Source: Combretum micranthum (Eukaryota; Streptophyta; Magnoliopsida; Myrtales; Combretaceae). Taken from it: DNA of 64,000 nucleotides. Below, piece by piece: positions 59,186 to 64,000 of the stretch. The number at the start of each line of letters is the position of its first letter. Within the stretch, counting starts at the first letter, position 1. The stretch lies in assembly GCA_024138025.1 (NCBI GenBank), contig JAMXBD010000055.1, positions 1,054,001 to 1,118,000 of the forward strand, given 5' to 3'. The position numbers and the translations under genes were made by a program. A model generated the notes under the pieces. That model did not search any database. It was not told where the DNA came from and saw nothing but the letters and a program-made list of their open reading frames with translations.

Positions 59186-61270
59186 TCAAAAGTATGGGTC
59201 TATCTGTTTCTTGCTAATGACATCATACCAATCTATTAAGCACACACATGGTTCAATAGTGGCAGCTTTTAGCTTATGGCGGTGCGGTTTAAGGACCTGT
59301 CCACCTGAATTGAAAGCTGACTCTGATGAAACTATTGAAGCCGGAGAAGCCAAAACATCTCGTGCTAATATGGAAAGCACCGGCATCATGTGCGTCATCT
59401 TCCTCCACCGACTAAGGACATTGAAATCATCCCTATCGTTCATCCCTCGCTGTTGCGGTTGTGGTTGCAATTGTGATTCCCCCTCATCAAGTTGTTGAAC
59501 CTCGTACACCAGCATGTCACTAAAGATTTATTAGGAAAGCTACACGACTGCTTCGAACATTCCGAGCAATTTGTTTACTTCTCTTTGAAAAACCCTATGA
59601 TGGGTGACCATTGGATTGTTGTGGTTAGGATGGCGGTCCATTCGTTTGATCACGACACTAATACAAGCCTTTTAGCAAACTTGTTGCTGCAGTACGAAGA
59701 CTTGCGGCCTCCGTTTTAGTATCGACCACACCAATATTCTTATAGAATTCTTTGAAGAGTGTTTCAGTCGTAACTAACTTATATTGTTGATCTAGCATTG
59801 TTACAGCATGAAATAGGGAGAGAAGAAGGACAAAATAATTTCGGAGCTTATTGTCCATTGCAGACATAGTGGCGGCCAGATTAGGATTGGAACTGTAGTT
59901 ACTCAGTACGTCCAATATGTCAACTAGGTGAGGAAGCACCCAGTTGCTGGTGGGGTAGTAGCAACCAAATAAATATTGTGTTGGGCCAATAAATGCCTTC
60001 AAGACCTTTTTAAGTGTATGCATTATTTGCGATCGCGACTCTCCATCAGACCAATGGTAGAAATAGAGTGATTAAGTAGGGTATTGTACAAATAAGTTAG
60101 AGCCCTTCTGTACTTCAATGCCTAAGTAAGCATTTTGAACGTAGAATTTCACCTGGTTACACAATCAAGTGCAGGCTTCTTTTCCTCTAAATGGTACACC
60201 TTGACAAACTCCATGTACATCTGTTTAAATCTCCACAAAGCAAAAAGATAGTTGATTGCATGTCTTATCTTTGAAATATGTATGTCAAGGTTACAAGCTG
60301 CAAGGCCTGCATGCACTACCAAATTGAAAATATGGCAGACACATTGGACGTGAAAGAATTTTTCATCGCATACAAGCTTCAACGACTACTTCAGATTGTG
60401 AATGGCAGCAGTATTATTTGATGCATTGTCGAATGATATACTAAATGTGGTATGTATACCATACGATTAGGTGGCTTCCAAGATGTTATTTGCTATTGAT
60501 TGGTCAGTATGTCTCTCCTATAACGGCTTGAAAGCAACAATCCGCTTCTGGATTAACAATTGTTCATCTATCCAGTGAGCGGTTACGTATATATAGTTAG
60601 ATTATACATTGATGGGAGATTTCTACACATTTGAGGTAAAGGAGACATTACATAAGCAGAATCAAGTGCATTATTTAAACTAAAAGTAAACATTGTACAT
60701 CGGTGTATGATCTAAAAAATTACATGAACAACAAATTATTTTAGATGATTATACCTAAAAGGGAGGTTTGACAAAAGCTCCTTTAGGCCTTCATGCCTTC
60801 TCTAAAAAAGGCTCATCATATCATTTTTTAATGTTTGTTACCTGCATGTTGGTATAGGGGTTGCGTGGCTTCCGTACTCCAACTGTCAAATTTTTCATGA
60901 CCAACTACATGGAATGGTATATTTTTAGCTATAATCCATTCCACTAGCTAGTCTCACACATCTTGCTAATTAAATTACCACGTTTCAGGATTGATACACT
61001 CAGTGTGTGAGTTGTTATCGTTGGTGGGGTCATCTACCACAACATGCTCTTTGGACATGTGTACTTCTACGTATTGTTTTAAGTGTCCCATGCCATTACA
61101 GACCTAATGACAACTTATTGCCTCAAGTTTGATAACAACATATTTAATAAGTTCTTCACTTGATGAGGATTCTTCGGTTTTTGTAAAATTTTTCCACACG
61201 ATTGTTGTCTTCTTCTTAGGATGTCTGAAGCACTCCTGGTCATGACAAGTCATTACTACTCTATCTTGGG
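59186..61270 (-). pseudogene. hAT-family transposase (BED zinc finger, RNase H fold, dimerisation domain), degraded
   Basis: Reading on the minus strand, a BED-finger-like segment lies near 61260-61050 (TTIVWKNFTK, CNGMGHLKQYVEVHMSK), although the first cysteine pair is incomplete. The RNase H-like part includes FFHVQCVCHIFNLVVHAGL (60365-60300), which matches the CxxH-type H-x-R-C-x-A-H-x-L-N-L motif of hAT transposases. The 121-codon frame 60023-59658 has GCYYPTSNWVLPHLVDI. The C-terminal dimerisation domain is the 109-codon frame 59515-59186 (ILARDVLASPASIVSSESAF, then GGQVLKPHRHKL). Frames are disjoint and stops lie between them. The plus-strand frames 59005-59217, 59211-59498 and 59492-59719 are shadows. 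Confidence 0.8.
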
Positions 61271-61374
61271 ATTGATTGCTTAGTCGGAGAGAAAGTTATT
61301 GTCTACAAATATAAAATAATTACAGATAATTGCGTACTAATGGTAAAAAAAATTTAAACACAACGCAAAGTTGC

Positions 61375-64000
61375 AGTAAACCCTCGTTTTCTTAGTAAAC
61401 ACGAGTTCGATTTCAGAAAAACATAAAACCGAAAACCTAAACTCTAAAAGAATACCTCTGGACCAATCAGATTTGGAAACCCTATGTTCGGCAATGCCAA
61501 GAATTGAACCCCGGAAGAATAGAAAAGAGTTAACTCCAAATAAAACCCTAAATTGGAAAGTTAATTGGAAACCCTAAGTTAACAAAACCTCATGAAACCC
61601 TAGCAGTTTAGATCCGACAAACCCGTGTTCTCAAACAAATAAGTCGAAATATGAGTAGGAAGGGAAGTGTGGATTGGCTCGTATTAATATTAGGATGCTT
61701 AGCAATATCATATGAGTAGACTTTTGACCTATTTTGAGCCCGATATGATGTAGACCTTGAAAAGCGTGTCACAGGGCTCGGGATATTAAAAATATGATAT
61801 TAGTATTGTTAGATTCGTAATTTCATAATATTTCTAAATATATTAGTTATATAATTTTTTGGATTATGAAAGTTACAGTTATAACATTTTTTCGTATTTT
61901 CATTTCTACCGGTAATTTAATTGTCCAATCAACTTTTTGCTTTATTTCACACTATTCATCAAGTACAACCACCCATATCCTAATCTTACATCCTTACAAC
62001 CTATTCTTACAATTTTACATTACTTCCTTACAAATTTACATTTCCAGTATATTTTAGTACTTAAAGTTACTTATTAAAATTGAATTTTATTACACAAAAC
62101 AAATTCAAAACTCTCTCTCTCTCCCTTAATTAGAACCAGTGTGAAACCCCTAATAGGCCATAATTTGTTTTGTTTTTCTTCTATTAAATAATCACACAAA
62201 ACCCTAATTTATTTTCCTATATAGTATCTCTTTCATATTTCATTTTTCACTTTTCTTCATTTCTCATAAAACAACTTTTAGAAGTCTCTTTTTCTCTCTC
62301 CCTCTACTCCCTTTGCTGTGACCCCCTCCCTCAAGCGCACACACATGCACACTTTTGTTTTCTTTAAGTTTCTTTCTCCAAAACACTAAATAGGTAATAT
62401 ATATTAACCCTACCACTATAAAAACATGTAATGGCAAGGTTATGTATGTGTGGTTCCACCAAAAATCCCTATAAGCTTTATGCTAGGGATGTGGAAACAC
62501 TAAAACATGATATCCTTACCATCACAATGTGTAGATCTTGTTATTAAAGTTGATATAGTAGTATTTTGATGTATTATTGTTATATATTATTCTTATAGAA
62601 ATTTTGTGCATATATTTTCATTATTATTCTCACCTATGTATTATTCATGATGCATTTACATTCATAGCATGAGTAGTATGGTATATCTACTTGTTTAGAG
62701 TAGTTAAAATGACATAGCTACTTGTTTTACATGCATGAAAGTCTTAATGAAGGTGTTGATCAAAACTTAAGATCCATTTTGTTTTCTATCAAAAAGTTAT
62801 CTTTAAAATTCGGATCTTGAGAAAGAACCACATAGAAAACATATTTTCCAACTTAAAAATGAAGGTTTTACATGTAAAATGAAGAACTTAGATGATAGGT
62901 ATCATAAAAGAGTGATTTTTATAAGATAAGCTCAGTTTTATTAAGATAAATTTTCAAAACAAGAAGAAGGTTATAAAAGTTAAGTAGATTTATGTTTCAA
63001 CACCAACAAAAATGTTGAAATTCGTAACTAGGGTGAAATGCCAAGAAAACACCTATTTTCCAACCCTAAAACAAGAGTTTTATTAAATAAATAAAAGTCT
63101 TAGGGAATAGGTTTGATTAAGACTTAATTTTGGAAAGATTAAATGAGTTTTTCACAAGAAACAATCTCAAAAACAATTTCCCAAAATTCGGATCTAAAAA
63201 TAATCCCCATTTAAACACCTAATTCCAAATGTTAAAATGAGTATTTTAATGGAAAAATAGAAGTCTTAGGTAATAGATATAATAAATACTTGATTTTTAT
63301 AAGAGTAAATGTGTTTTATTAAAGTAGAAACTTAAAACAAAGGAAAAGTTTTCCAACTAAGATCAAACAATATTTTCTTCTCCAAAAATCGTGCAAAATT
63401 CGTCACTAGGAAAAACTCACCTTAAAACATCTGTTTTCCAACCTTTAAATGAAGAAAATTATTAAGATAATGAAGGTATTAGGTATATAGGTCATCAAAG
63501 CCTTGTCATAGTAAAAATATTCATGATTTTCAAAGAATAAAGCTAGTTTTCTCAAACAAATGTTCATGACATTATTGCAGGGTGATAGTTTTTACAAAAT
63601 TCTTTTTAATAAAAAGTCATTAAGGATTTACATGTGGATAGCTCATATCATGACATTCATGATCATAACTTGTAGATATTGCATGTACATATAATCTACT
63701 TAATAGAAATAATGCAAATTTCATAAAATAATTTCAAAATTGCAAATTATAGTTACTGATCAGATCTAATCCGAACATTCTGAGACCTAAACATTTTCAA
63801 AATTTAGTAATAACATCATAAATAAATAAATCTTTTGAAGTAGATAGAAATCGATAGCTTATTTGTGAAATTCCGAGTTAAAATGACCGAGTTATTGTTG
63901 TTTTAAGTTGGAATTTCCAATTATCACGGAAATTACGAACTCAAAGAGTTTTATTTAAAAATTGGAATTAGTTATGGTATGAAATACTCATAGGGGTATT
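61375..64000 (+). repeat. Long gypsy LTR, plus orientation, cut by the window end
   Basis: It starts agtaaaccctcg (first base changed from TG) and follows, in opposite orientation, the wording of the solo LTR at 28411-32554: aaaagcgtgtcac...gggctcggg (61759-61785) and, near the window end, attccgagttaaaatgaccg (63866-63885) against the complement of 29695-29715. A TATA-like cctatatagtatc lies at 62217-62229. It continues past 64000. Open frame 61866-62057 is not a gene. Confidence 0.6.

Larger units (their letters stand above)
57775..61374 (-). mobile_element. hAT transposon with BED-finger transposase, degraded
   Basis: The minus-strand transposase remnant (59186-61270) is followed on its 3' side by a four-unit tandem repeat (57941-58905). 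A GC-richer end (57775-57920) carries many gcacg/cgtgc words (cacgtgg, ggcacgacacgc, aagcacgagcac, gaggcccgcaaaataagtgg). Such GCACG-rich subterminal sequence is typical of one plant hAT group. The other end was not found; a gypsy LTR begins at 61375. The full element length is therefore unknown. Confidence 0.65.

Overview
This window looks like nuclear DNA of a flowering plant, probably a dicot, from a repeat-filled, gene-poor region. The sequence is very AT-rich, almost every recognisable protein fragment belongs to a plant mobile element, and none of the open frames is an intact host gene. The elements recognised are an endogenous pararetrovirus (Caulimoviridae-type), Ty1/copia and Ty3/gypsy retrotransposons (chromovirus and Tat-type), a BED-finger hAT transposon, a likely Pack-MULE and several MITE-like elements. 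I cannot name the species. Assignments rest on reading conserved motifs by eye; no database search was possible.

Layout. 1-1727: AT-rich DNA with broken, protein-like plus-strand frames of unknown origin. 1728-2426: a hAT-like non-autonomous element. 2690-9016, minus strand: a decayed endogenous pararetrovirus read from its tRNA-Met primer site (9001-9016) through movement protein, coat protein and zinc knuckle to RT-RNase H (ending about 2695). It is split by a 5'-truncated Ty3/gypsy chromovirus piece (about 3947-5465: integrase, chromodomain, 3' LTR). 9050-18977: no genes, but two diverged direct repeats with LTR-like promoters (13381-14000 and 17240-17880).

18978-33625: the centrepiece, a Ty1/copia element of SIRE/Maximus type with TG...CA LTRs, a 5-bp target duplication (aaaga), tRNA-Met primer site, gag, pol and a third 'env-like' ORF before the polypurine tract. 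Its 3' LTR carries a nested 4.1-kb solo LTR (28411-32554, TSD aggtt). All its reading frames are broken.

33630-37800: inverted-repeat debris, a likely Pack-MULE with a KH-domain gene fragment (35090-36200), and the 3' part and LTR of a Tat-like gypsy element. 37831-43670: LTR pieces of long-LTR families around a minus-strand copia RT-RNase H remnant (41291-42712) cut by a plus-strand LTR. 43671-47850: unassigned AT-rich DNA. 47956-57600: two Tat-type gag remnants flanking two apparently abutting long LTRs (49304-52282 and 52283-56882) that contain clusters of short palindromes; the second LTR also holds a MITE and a CT microsatellite. 57775-61374: a hAT element with a degenerate BED/hAT transposase and a four-copy tandem repeat of about 245 bp. 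61375-64000: the start of another long LTR, continuing beyond the window.

No host gene, rRNA, tRNA or CRISPR array could be supported. The biology here is layered insertion and decay: retroelements inside a pararetrovirus, a solo LTR inside another element's LTR, and a captured gene fragment inside a DNA transposon.
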